Origin: Geothrix sp. PMB-07
GTDB lineage: Bacteria; Acidobacteriota; Holophagae; Holophagales; Holophagaceae
DNA length: 64,000 bases
Reading direction: 5' to 3'
Assembly: GCF_030758935.1 (NCBI RefSeq)
Contig: NZ_CP132333.1
Coordinates: forward strand, 1,860,992 to 1,924,991
Shown piece after piece: positions 16,845 to 24,697 of this stretch (position 1 is its first letter; each line of letters opens with the position of its first letter). The notes under the pieces were generated by a model. That model worked only from the letters and a program-made list of their open reading frames with translations, did not search any database and was not told the origin of the DNA. Both the position numbers and the translations under genes were made by a program.

Positions 16845-18353
16845 ATGGGACCTGGACCAATTACACAAATCATTGCCACCGTCAGCGACATCTTCTCTGG
16901 TCTAGCTGGGAAGGGCTGGGTCTACAATTCTGCGTCTCTGACAGCCATGTCGTTCATGTTCACAATCCTGAGCGTGGTGATCGTCAGCTGTTCGTTTTAC
17001 ATCCAAATCCTGAAGCACAACAAAGTCACCTCCGCAGACGAAAGGATCAACAGCTTCAAAGATGCATGCCTCTATTTTGGTGCCCGTCTTTTCTTCATTC
17101 CATTGATCGTCGGGGCTCCGGCGTTGCCCCTGGTCGCAAAATCAATCGCCGACAATTTCAGCGTCTGGGGGTCGTCTCAGGCAGTGGCTGTTCAAGTCGC
17201 CGGGGTGGGAGATTCGCTTCTAGCCAAGCTCTCGCGGTTGGATCGGATGAGCATTCATCCCGATACAGACCCCACCGGAATGGACCCAGGCGCCCTGAAG
17301 GATGCCGGGGTGGACGCAGAAAAGGCGGCAAAGGTTCGGGCCGCCAGGCTGGAGGCCGCTGCGAAGACGGAAAAATTCACCCAAGAACTGGACCAGGCCC
17401 AGAATCCCCGGGCTAGACAAGCTGCTCAAGCACGCCTTGATGAGGCTAGGAAGGCTCAGGACCAGATCGAAGGGCAGGTGGACCAGCTGCTCAATCAGTA
17501 CAACGTGTGGGCAAAGAAGAAGCAAGCCACCGTTTACAACGCCGAGACCTTTAAGCGTGCCATCGAGAAGTTGGTCAGCAACTACAACGAGGTGCACGGA
17601 GGCTCAGGGTTGGATGGTGGGACCTTCTATGGAGCGAGCGGCACCCTGCAGACCAAGGACGGGCAAACCGTCGCCGTCCTCGGGAACCTTGATCCGAACG
17701 CCATCCAGGCCGTGGTGGACGAGCGAAACGGGAACGTCATCGCCCGGGGGGAAGACATTGCTAGGGCCCTGATGGAGGTAGAAAAGGAACGGACAAAGGA
17801 AGACAAGATCGGGGTCTGGGGTGCGACAAAGCTCTTGGCAGAGTTCGTTGGGAGCGCTGGATTCTATCTCAGCATTGCCCCTGCCGTGCTTGGGATTGGC
17901 GCTGGCAGCCTGGCGACGTTGAAGGCGGCCTTCGGCCTTCTCCAGTTCGGCGCGAAGGTGTCGATCATGGTCAATCTCGGGCTAAGTATCGCGGTGATAT
18001 TCAGCAGTTTCTTCGTGCTCTTGCTGATGTTCCGGAAGACCGAGCAGTTTGGCTTCACCTTCTTCCGCTTCCTCATGAGCGTGATCCTCACCTGCTTTGG
18101 CATTCACTTCGTGATGGGAACGGTGGGTATGACGGTCGCCCATTCTTCGTACGGCCTGGTGGCCACCTGCAATTCACTTCTCGTGAAGGCCGGATTCCTG
18201 GGGAAGAACGGATCCATGGAGCTCTTCAAGATCAGTTGTGGAGCGGGTCTGGCCGCCTTTGCTGTGGGGATGATGGTCGATTTCATCGTCGAGCTCTGCA
18301 AGTCAGCAGGCCAGGTTGCGCAAGGTGTCCTCAACGGAAGCTTCAATCCATAG
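16845..18353 (+). CDS. Polytopic membrane protein, TrbL/VirB6-like topology
   Basis: A 502-residue protein. Two hydrophobic segments lie in the first 100 residues (LTAMSFMFTILSVVIVSCSF; LFFIPLIVGAPALPLVA). A hydrophilic coiled-coil region follows (about 145-230), and four or five membrane segments cluster in 320-490 (GFYLSIAPAVLGIGAGSL; MVNLGLSIAVIFSSFFVLLL). This layout resembles VirB6/TrbL inner-membrane channel proteins. It begins 3 bp after the preceding gene. No VirB4-type motor is nearby, so it may modify a helper's pore or act in entry exclusion. Confidence 0.5.
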   Translation: MGPGPITQIIATVSDIFSGLAGKGWVYNSASLTAMSFMFTILSVVIVSCSFYIQILKHNKVTSADERINSFKDACLYFGARLFFIPLIVGAPALPLVAKSIADNFSVWGSSQAVAVQVAGVGDSLLAKLSRLDRMSIHPDTDPTGMDPGALKDAGVDAEKAAKVRAARLEAAAKTEKFTQELDQAQNPRARQAAQARLDEARKAQDQIEGQVDQLLNQYNVWAKKKQATVYNAETFKRAIEKLVSNYNEVHGGSGLDGGTFYGASGTLQTKDGQTVAVLGNLDPNAIQAVVDERNGNVIARGEDIARALMEVEKERTKEDKIGVWGATKLLAEFVGSAGFYLSIAPAVLGIGAGSLATLKAAFGLLQFGAKVSIMVNLGLSIAVIFSSFFVLLLMFRKTEQFGFTFFRFLMSVILTCFGIHFVMGTVGMTVAHSSYGLVATCNSLLVKAGFLGKNGSMELFKISCGAGLAAFAVGMMVDFIVELCKSAGQVAQGVLNGSFNP

Positions 18354-18362
18354 GGGGGTGGG

Positions 18363-18710
18363 ATGCCTGCAAATCGAGCATGGATAAGGAACCCCAGCCA
18401 AAAGCTGCTCAAGCTGGTTCTGATGCGGCACGGGAGCTGCTCTGCCGCCATCGAGGCACTTGAGAGTCACGGGGACGATGCCTTTGGACCGCTGCCGGAT
18501 GACCTGGCCGTGGTCCGGGCTTTTGGTGTGAAAGGCTGGCTTCCGATCATCCAAGACGTCTACCAGGGGCTGGGAATGGTTCTGTCGTGGACTTGGTGGG
18601 GAGCCGAGCCCACGAGGCCTTCTTGGGCCCTTCCTGGCGCACGGCGCCTGTGTCCAGCCTGTGGGGGGGCGCTGCCCCCGGCGCCTGGCGGCGCCTCCCC
18701 CGGGATTTAA
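18363..18710 (+). CDS. Hypothetical protein
   Basis: 115 residues, basic N terminus, no recognised domain; a CPAC pair occurs near the end. The last 25 codons run through a GC-rich hairpin tract (18665-18708), so the real product may be shorter or the hairpins may have been added to the 3' end. It follows the TrbL-like gene by 9 bp with a GGGGGTGGG ribosome site, so it is probably in the same operon. Confidence 0.45.
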   Translation: MPANRAWIRNPSQKLLKLVLMRHGSCSAAIEALESHGDDAFGPLPDDLAVVRAFGVKGWLPIIQDVYQGLGMVLSWTWWGAEPTRPSWALPGARRLCPACGGALPPAPGGASPGI

Positions 18711-18713
18711 CGC

Positions 18714-19169
18714 ATGGAGGCCAAAGCTGATGAGGAAAGGGGAAGAAGGATGAAAGAAGAGGCATCAGAGGGTTGGATCGATCGCCATGGGAGGCTCCTG
18801 GCGGCAGAGGCCCTGAAGACCTATCGGAATCCCGAAGACGCAATGGTGGCGGTTCAACGGCCCGGCGAGATTCGGTGGCTGTGGGCGGATACCGGTCAAC
18901 CGCGCATGCCTTCTCACTTGGAGGATGGTGCGATGACGCCATTTCTGATGTCGGACATCATGAGGAGGCTCGAAGCTGAGCGCCAGGTGCAGGTACCATC
19001 TCGTTTGGAGGCCTCTTCTTCACGAACTTGCGAAGCTAAAGCCCGGTTGGAAGAGATTGCAGCCCTGACGCTTTCCTGGTGGTGTATGGACGCTGGCGAG
19101 CGGGCGGAACGCGCCTCGGCCGTGATGAAGGAAGTTCAGGCGCTGGCTGCGGTCGGGAGTGGGCCATGA
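18714..19169 (+). CDS. Hypothetical protein
   Basis: 151 residues, acidic and helical (EERGRRMKEEASEGWIDRHG; ERASAVMKEVQALAAVG). No family recognised. ATG 18750, preceded by GGAAGAAGG, is an alternative start. Its stop overlaps the start of the next small membrane protein (ATGA), so it belongs to the same rightward operon. Confidence 0.5.
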   Translation: MEAKADEERGRRMKEEASEGWIDRHGRLLAAEALKTYRNPEDAMVAVQRPGEIRWLWADTGQPRMPSHLEDGAMTPFLMSDIMRRLEAERQVQVPSRLEASSSRTCEAKARLEEIAALTLSWWCMDAGERAERASAVMKEVQALAAVGSGP

Positions 19170-19300
19170 CCTACGTGGCCCGCAGATTGCTCTGGATCGT
19201 GGTCGCCGCTCTTGTCGGGTGTGTCGTGCGCTGGGGCTTTTGGCAATCAGTCCGGCACACCAGCCCTCATCCTCGCAATGTCCATCAACCCCGAGAATAG
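19166..19300 (+). CDS. Small single-pass membrane protein
   Basis: A 44-residue protein, MTYVARRLLWIVVAALVGCV at the start: a basic residue pair then one hydrophobic helix of about 18 residues and a short hydrophilic tail. Its ATG overlaps the stop of the preceding gene (ATGA), which supports translation. The role is unknown. Confidence 0.5.
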   Translation: MTYVARRLLWIVVAALVGCVVRWGFWQSVRHTSPHPRNVHQPRE

Positions 19301-19302
19301 TT

Positions 19303-19656
19303 ATGGTTTCACGCTGCATGCACCCCTGCATCTGCACCTACTGCTATGAGCAGCTTTCCGAAAGCGCTGTCAGAGTCGGCCGTGATTGGGTTTGTCCGGG
19401 CTGCGTGGCGTTCGCCAAGATCGCCCAACCCGATTGGGTCGTTTGCGTTTCTACGAAGGGGCATCGAGGTCAGCTGTCGAGTAGCAAGAGGTATCAGGTC
19501 CTTAATCGCGGGATGCTGCGCAAACCCGGCGATCCGATTCTCCTCGTTCTCGATGATCGAGGCGTCGTGAACTCATTCCCTGGGCTTTGTTTTACGCCGT
19601 GCGACCCGCCGGAGGATCCAGGGCCGTTGAATGTCACCCTGAGCGCTGGCTTGTGA
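19303..19656 (+). CDS. Zinc-ribbon-like small protein
   Basis: 117 residues. Near the N terminus CTYCYEQLSESAVRVGR is followed by DWVCPGCVAF, two CxxC knuckles 16 residues apart, a probable treble-clef or ribbon zinc site. The C-terminal half (WVVCVSTKGHRGQLSSSKRY onward) looks like a small SH3-type beta barrel with a GDPILLVLDDRG strand pair. The ATG at 19303 follows the membrane microprotein stop by 2 bp. No function is assigned. Confidence 0.55.
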   Translation: MVSRCMHPCICTYCYEQLSESAVRVGRDWVCPGCVAFAKIAQPDWVVCVSTKGHRGQLSSSKRYQVLNRGMLRKPGDPILLVLDDRGVVNSFPGLCFTPCDPPEDPGPLNVTLSAGL

Positions 19657-19669
19657 AGGCTCAACGAGA

Positions 19670-19693
19670 AGGGGCCGGGTTTCCCCGGCCCCT
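19670..19693. terminator. Hairpin ending the Trb-like operon
   Basis: A 10-bp GC-rich stem AGGGGCCGGG/CCCGGCCCCT with a 4-nt loop, 14 bp after the stop at 19656. No T run. The rest of 19694-19863 holds only a weak second hairpin (GCGGG/CCCGC near 19830). Confidence 0.6.
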
Positions 19694-19863
19694 CGAAGCG
19701 TGTGTCAGCTTCGGCCCCGGATCGGCGCTCGGGTCGCATCCCTGCGTTGCCCTATCCTCCGTCCGGATATCTCAGTTTAGTTCTGCATCCGTTCTTCTGC
19801 CAGGTAGCTTTGGCCTTCATGCGGGAAATCCCCGCAGGCCCCTGGGGGCCGAGGACAGGGCCG

Positions 19864-20583
19864 TCAGGCCCGGGGGCGTTCTTTGAGCGCGATCAAGATG
19901 GAATTGATTAGGCCCTTGGAGTCGCGCTTGTCCGAGGGAATGGTTCCGATGAAGGTGGTGCTTTGACTCATGAAGATGCCGTAAGGATGCAGGTTCAGCT
20001 GAAGAGTGAATGTGGTCAAACCGTTCTGGGTGCGCGGTTCGGAAGGCTTGAGGGAAACGACGAGCATCCGGACAATGGCGCTGTTCTTGGCTCCCCCGAT
20101 GCTCCGAAGTTCCACCTGCTTCATGAGGCTCTTCAATGCCTCCGAGGACTTGGGGCGAAAGAGGAGCGCGGGACGAAGGCCGAACTGACCGAGGCTGGGG
20201 TTGCTGGGGAAGCTCCGGAACTTGAATTGAGCGAACTGGAGCTCCTCCCAGGTCATCGGGACCAGACCGAGATGGTCCAAGGCTTCAAGAACCTTGTCTT
20301 CCTTCATCCAGGCATCCAGGGCCTTCTCGGGGATGTCGATTTTGGCGCGGCCACCAATGAGAACGCTTTCCGCCTCCAGGAGTTCAGAATCATTGGAGGT
20401 GTCGTTGGAGATCTCCTGAGAGGACTCCATGGAGACGCTGAAGAGCTTGAGATTCTTCTCTATTTGGGCCAGGTGGGCTTTGGCTGCAGGCGAGAGCTGC
20501 GCGGGCTTCCCGGGGTTTGGACGTTCAGCCGCAGCCAGCACCCAACTGGCGGCGAGGAAGAGAGCGATGAGGGAATGGCGCAT
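19864..20583 (-). CDS. Secreted protein of unknown function
   Basis: A 239-residue protein with a clear Sec signal peptide (MRHSLIALFLAASWVLAAAE, cleavage near AAA-ER). The mature part has a Ser/Asn/Glu-rich stretch (about 50-70) and then alternating helix and strand, with no recognised domain. AGGAGG lies 5 bp before the ATG. Its promoter (20745-20773) is built on the same triple 9-bp repeat as the parA promoter and a second copy abuts its ribosome site, so it should be controlled by the same DNA-binding protein as the partition operon. Confidence 0.7.
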   Translation of the reverse strand: MRHSLIALFLAASWVLAAAERPNPGKPAQLSPAAKAHLAQIEKNLKLFSVSMESSQEISNDTSNDSELLEAESVLIGGRAKIDIPEKALDAWMKEDKVLEALDHLGLVPMTWEELQFAQFKFRSFPSNPSLGQFGLRPALLFRPKSSEALKSLMKQVELRSIGGAKNSAIVRMLVVSLKPSEPRTQNGLTTFTLQLNLHPYGIFMSQSTTFIGTIPSDKRDSKGLINSILIALKERPRA

Positions 20584-20596
20584 GATGGCCTCCTAT

Positions 20597-20620
20597 GTCA
20601 AAAGTGGCAAAAGTGTCAAT
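20597..20620 (-). promoter_or_regulatory. Triple 9-bp repeat, copy A
   Basis: Plus-strand units GTCAAAAGT, GGCAAAAGT, GTCAATCCG in tandem, 4 bp from the ribosome site of the secreted protein gene. It differs from copy B at one base in 24. On the minus strand it holds TTGACA, but the sequence 17 bp on (ATAGGA) is the ribosome site rather than a -10 box, so this copy is more likely an operator than a promoter. Confidence 0.65.
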
Positions 20621-20744
20621 CCGCAGTTTCTGTGGATTCGATGCACCTGATTGAGGTGTTCAACTTCGTGGGAGAACAGGTTTGGGGTTTGAACATTTCT
20701 GGAGGCACCCTCCCTTCGCCTGCGGTTCTTGGGCCTCGATTAAC

Positions 20745-20774
20745 AATATAGGCAAAAGTGGCAAAAGTGTCAAT
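20745..20774 (-). promoter_or_regulatory. Promoter with triple 9-bp repeat, copy B
   Basis: Plus-strand units GGCAAAAGT, GGCAAAAGT, GTCAATACT. Read on the minus strand, TTGACA (20773-20768), a 17-bp spacer and TATATT (20750-20745) make a near-consensus promoter pointing at the secreted protein gene. The repeats cover the -35 box and the whole spacer, so a protein bound here would block RNA polymerase. Confidence 0.75.
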
Positions 20775-20811
20775 ACTGGCATAACTGAATTTTTGACCGT
20801 AGGAGGCCCTT

Positions 20812-21048
20812 GTGGGAGCTCGCTTTATTCGAGATGAGAAGGTTTGGCTTCAGGCACTACAGCCTGGAGACGTGGTTCAGCGCCTCATTGGCACGACTGC
20901 TTGTCCAATGAGGCTGAAGGTAACGGCTGTCACGGAAACGAGAATTTACTGCGGAGATTGGGAGTTTGATCGAGACACTGGCTGGGAGATAGATGAAGAC
21001 CTTGGTTGGGGACCGAGTGGATCTGGAACTCGGATTGGTCCGTTCTAG
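20812..21048 (+). CDS. Small conserved-looking protein
   Basis: 78 residues from a GTG start with AGGAGG 5 bp upstream. LQPGDVVQRLIGTTACPMRL is a KOW/SH3-like opening, followed by YCGDWEFDRDTGWEIDEDLGW, a phrase I recall from small uncharacterised proteins of other bacteria; that recollection is not verified. It is divergent from the secreted protein gene and precedes the multi-hairpin tract. Confidence 0.6.
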   Translation: MGARFIRDEKVWLQALQPGDVVQRLIGTTACPMRLKVTAVTETRIYCGDWEFDRDTGWEIDEDLGWGPSGSGTRIGPF

Positions 21049-21079
21049 CAAGGATCTACGAGCTGTGAGCCTGGCCCGA

Positions 21080-21316
21080 CCTCGCGAGCGAGGCCGGGGG
21101 CATCACCCCCGGCCTGCGTCCCCATCCTGGTCGCAGGAGACCGCAGCACAAGGGATCCCGGAGCCCGGACCGCGAAGCGGGTAGGGGGAGGACAGCCCTT
21201 GTGCGAAGGGACCGCCGGAGGCGGCGAGACGGAGTGACGAGGGCGGTAGGGTTCCCTGCGCGCGGAAGCGCGTAGGGCCGCCGTGGGAGTGGAGCGAGTC
21301 CGAGGCCTATCCACGG
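21080..21316. other. GC-rich multi-hairpin tract; candidate structured RNA or origin
   Basis: At least six hairpins are packed in 237 bp: CCTCG/CGAGG (21080-21093); GCCGGGGG/CCCCCGGC with loop CATCA (21093-21113); GCACAAGGG (21146-21154) with CCCTTGTGC (21196-21204), enclosing CCGC-GAA-GCGG (21170-21180); CCGCC-GGA-GGCGG (21212-21224); CGCGC/GCGCG with a GGAA loop (about 21259-21272); CCGTGG (21281-21286) with CCACGG (21311-21316). Three modules end in GTAGGG or TAGGG. No convincing coding frame is seen. It may be a structured RNA, the single-strand origin of the rolling-circle replicon, or an inserted repeat. The remaining sequence to 21625 is described separately. Confidence 0.6.
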
Positions 21317-21487
21317 AGGGCCGGGCGTGTTGAATCGGCGCCCCAGGTGAAAAAATGAGCGCTGGGATCGTGGCGTTTTCCCTACTCGGCCTAATGGAGT
21401 GGCTGCGACTTCTGATTTCTGGTTCACGGAAAGATGGCGATTCGTCAAAAATTCGCTATACTGATAGAATTATCTATGTGCTTGCTT

Positions 21488-21514
21488 AGCTCAAATGCTC
21501 AAAAGCTCAAATGC
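21488..21514. repeat. Direct repeats upstream of the methyltransferase gene
   Basis: AGCTCAAATGC occurs at 21488-21498 and 21504-21514 with GCTCAAA again between them, giving three tandem GCTCAAA motifs about 8 bp apart. They follow an AT-rich stretch with TATACT (21457-21462) that could be a -10 box. They might be an operator for the restriction-modification pair. I see nothing else in 21320-21620. Confidence 0.4.
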
Positions 21515-21625
21515 ACCTCGGCCAACATCAGCTCTTGCCAAGAAGTTGGAGGCGTCTGTGACACCATCGCGTGCTTCGGGTACACTCTTTATTGGCCAAG
21601 CAGGACTTAGAGGAGGGCGGCGATC

Positions 21626-24600
21626 GTGAACAGTGTCCCCTTTCGGAGGGCCCTCCAGGCGAGCGGCTACCTCTCAGAGGATGGGACGCCTGTCCCCGGC
21701 CTGGAAACTCAAGGCGGGCACTCAACTCTGCGGGTGCGACCTATTTTTGCAAACAAGCAAATTGGTTTGTGTGCAGATGCCATATTTACTGCGCAAGGCA
21801 CACCGATAGCCATCTTCAAAGATGCAGGGTGGAGTGAACCGTCAATAGAAGAAATAACTCGATGGCATGAAATTGCTTGGAATATTGGGTTAGCCCCACT
21901 TTTGTGGATTATTACCCCGACTGAAATCCGACTTCACAATTGTTTTGCCACTCCTTCAAGCACTGACGGAGACGGCCACGCCTCCTCCGCTGTTGATAGA
22001 TTTTTGTTGAAAGAGGAGTCTGATCTCCAACGATTAAATGCAGCGTGTGGAAGGATTGCTACTGAAACAGGTGCCTTCTGGTCGAGCGAAATTGGAAAGA
22101 AAATTGACCGGCAGTATCGTGTCGATCAAGAGCTACTTGGTGAAATTAGTGCTTTGGAAGAGCGTCTAACAGCATTGGCTCCTGCGAACGGAACTCCGCA
22201 CGAGAATATTGCAAGAGAAAAGCACGTCTCGCGAGAATTTGCGCAGCGATTGATTGGCAGATGTATTTTCTTCTCATACCTGCTCGATCGACAAATTGCT
22301 CAGCCATTTTTACCAACAAATATTTCTTCTAATATTTCTGAGTCTTTCGAGACTGTAGAAAGTGCTTTTGCTTTATTCCGATGGCTGCGTGAAACCTTTA
22401 ACGGTGATCTCTTCCCAATGGATGATCCTGGGGCAGAGCAGGAGAGGCTTGGGCAGGCTCATTTGATTTTGCTTCGGGACTTTGTGGAAGGGCAAAGCCT
22501 CATCCCGAAGAACTGCGGTAAGAGAAGGCTTTTCCGCTTTCAATTTAATGCGATACCGGTTGACCTGATTAGTTCGATATATCAGCAATTTGCAAGGTCA
22601 AGTAGTGAGGTCGAAGCTGCTAGCCAAGGGTTACATTACACCCCGGTGGAGTTGGTGCATCTCACCCTTGATCCGGTTTTTGAGGGCCTTGCTTCCACTG
22701 CGAGAGTAATCGATCCAACCTGTGGTTCTGGGGCTTTTCTCGTTGAGGCCTTTCGTAGGCTCGTTTGGAAGGGGGCCCCTAATGGAAGACCATCTAGATC
22801 ATTGATTCGTAAAATTCTTTATGAACAGTTGTTTGGCATTGATATAAATAAATCTGCACTGGGCATCGCGGCGTTTAGTCTTTATTTGGCTGCAATGGAG
22901 CTTGATGAAGACCCTGTATTAGAAATTACAGACTTAAAATTTCATCGCCTTATTGGTTCCACGCTCCACGAGGCGGATACATTAAGCGAAGTATTGCCAG
23001 AGCAGATTAATCAAATAGAATTTGACGCAGTTGTGGGAAATCCTCCCTGGACTTTCGTTCGACGTGAGGGATTGCGAACCCGGTCCAACAGTGAAAGGCG
23101 GCCACGCAGAAGCCCTGATCATGGCTTCTTGAAGGTTGCCTCGCGGTTTGCTTGCGAAAATGGGCGGATCGGGATGGTGATGAAAGCCTCTCCGTTCTTC
23201 TCCAAGGATGAGCATGCCGTAGCCTCAAGAATGGAGTTGCTCCAGAATTTGGCACCTGTCGCGTTAGTGAATTTGTCTCAGTTGCGTAAAGAAAAATTGT
23301 TTCCAGATGCTGACGGACCCGCTCTTCTTTTCTTCTCGCGCTGCAAATTGATTCCGAACCGGGAAAAATTGCTTGTTGGTTCTATTCCTTGGTCTCCAGA
23401 TTTCAGGCGAACCGGCATCTTCCAGGTTGGACCTGGAGATCTCCGAAGTATTTCTCTCGATCGGGTGGCCAAAAACCCAGCCATGCTGAAGGCTGCAACC
23501 TTTGGAACGGTGCGAGATAGCTGGTTAATTGAGAGGCTTGAATGTGAATTCCCGACCCTTGAATCTGTTCTGAACGACCTTGAAATTCGTCCAAGTTTCA
23601 ATCGAGGGCAGGGATTTCAGGTTGTAGGGGATGAGAATTCCCCTCCAGACTTGTTCTATAAGCTTCCCATGCTCATGCCCGATGAGTTTGTCCCCTTGCG
23701 GATAAATAGAAGGGCATTGCCAGATTTTGAGTACGAATTCCTACATAGGACCCGGGACGAGGGAATTTATAAAGGACCACTTTTAATTTGCCCCAAGGCT
23801 TGCTTCTCCTCCGCGCTTGAACCTGGTAGGTATTCGTCCACGTATTATGCCCGTGGGGTCGTATATTCTGAAAGCTTTTATGGTATTTCGTTCGCCGGAA
23901 AGGATCAGAGATTTGCCCGTGTGCTAAATGCGATTATGAATTCGAGTGTAACCGCTTTTCAATTTGCCTTTGGAGGTGGTGTTTGGGGATTGGAACGACC
24001 TACAGTCGAACCTAAGGATTTGCTAGCACTTCGAATCCCGAGGCTCATGGATCTAAGTGATTCTCAGATTGACGAGGTTTTATCAATTGAAGAGATGATC
24101 TCGCGAGATCCTTCGAATCGGTCGTTGTTGGTTAAACTAGATGAGGCTGTTTCGAATTTATTTGATTTGAATTTGGATGAGAGAATTGTTGTTCAAGATA
24201 GCGTTTCACGCGCAGGGATGCTCATTTTTGATGGACGAAGTCAGCGTCTAAAGTATACAGAGCTTCCCTCGCAAGATCTGCTAAAGTCATATGCCGAGAC
24301 AGTCGTAACAACCGTTAATAGATATCTTAAGGCCCGTGGGAAACGACATCTCGAAGCGGTTATCTATCCTCACCCACCGCCTCGGCCAAGTTTTTCCAGG
24401 TCAGAATCCCCCATGTCTGTCGTTTCATTCTCGATGGAGGCTGGTTCTCCAGGGGACCACGAGCTGATTGGGATAAGCGCTATCTCTGGAAACGACTTGG
24501 TTCGAAGGTTACTTTCTGGGGCAGAAAATCCGAACGTCCCACCATACTTAAATGAAAGAAAACATGTTCGAATCTACGCTGGGCCTGCGTTGTTTATCCT

Positions 24601-24697
24601 TAAGCCTGCTGAGATTCGTTACTGGACAGATGTTTATGCCCTAAACGATGCTGACATGATTTTGGCAGATCATTGGGTTAAGGGAAAGTCATGCTGA
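21626..24697 (+). CDS. N6-adenine DNA methyltransferase (Eco57I/type IIG-like)
   Basis: A 1023-residue protein. Motif X/I region GLHYTPVELVHLTLDP and VIDPTCGSGAFLVEAFRRL (about 362), then the catalytic motif IV FDAVVGNPPWTF (about 467), mark a gamma-class adenine methyltransferase. The N-terminal 200 residues (ITRWHEIAWNIGLAPLLWII) resemble the lead region of Eco57I-type proteins; I do not see an intact nuclease motif there, which fits a separate endonuclease. The C-terminal half should hold target recognition (TVEPKDLLALRIPRL). GTG start after GAGGAGGGCGG. Its stop overlaps the endonuclease start by 7 bp. Clearly AT-richer than the host. Confidence 0.85.
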   Translation: MNSVPFRRALQASGYLSEDGTPVPGLETQGGHSTLRVRPIFANKQIGLCADAIFTAQGTPIAIFKDAGWSEPSIEEITRWHEIAWNIGLAPLLWIITPTEIRLHNCFATPSSTDGDGHASSAVDRFLLKEESDLQRLNAACGRIATETGAFWSSEIGKKIDRQYRVDQELLGEISALEERLTALAPANGTPHENIAREKHVSREFAQRLIGRCIFFSYLLDRQIAQPFLPTNISSNISESFETVESAFALFRWLRETFNGDLFPMDDPGAEQERLGQAHLILLRDFVEGQSLIPKNCGKRRLFRFQFNAIPVDLISSIYQQFARSSSEVEAASQGLHYTPVELVHLTLDPVFEGLASTARVIDPTCGSGAFLVEAFRRLVWKGAPNGRPSRSLIRKILYEQLFGIDINKSALGIAAFSLYLAAMELDEDPVLEITDLKFHRLIGSTLHEADTLSEVLPEQINQIEFDAVVGNPPWTFVRREGLRTRSNSERRPRRSPDHGFLKVASRFACENGRIGMVMKASPFFSKDEHAVASRMELLQNLAPVALVNLSQLRKEKLFPDADGPALLFFSRCKLIPNREKLLVGSIPWSPDFRRTGIFQVGPGDLRSISLDRVAKNPAMLKAATFGTVRDSWLIERLECEFPTLESVLNDLEIRPSFNRGQGFQVVGDENSPPDLFYKLPMLMPDEFVPLRINRRALPDFEYEFLHRTRDEGIYKGPLLICPKACFSSALEPGRYSSTYYARGVVYSESFYGISFAGKDQRFARVLNAIMNSSVTAFQFAFGGGVWGLERPTVEPKDLLALRIPRLMDLSDSQIDEVLSIEEMISRDPSNRSLLVKLDEAVSNLFDLNLDERIVVQDSVSRAGMLIFDGRSQRLKYTELPSQDLLKSYAETVVTTVNRYLKARGKRHLEAVIYPHPPPRPSFSRSESPMSVVSFSMEAGSPGDHELIGISAISGNDLVRRLLSGAENPNVPPYLNERKHVRIYAGPALFILKPAEIRYWTDVYALNDADMILADHWVKGKSC

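Noticed and set aside
18363-19656. Toxin-antitoxin module
   Set aside because: Small coupled genes suggested it, but no toxin fold motif or antitoxin DNA-binding motif could be recognised.
21080-21316. OMEGA/HEARO RNA with an IscB nuclease
   Set aside because: No HNH or RuvC-type IscB/TnpB protein is encoded nearby. An orphan RNA of that kind is not excluded, so it is left as an open candidate.
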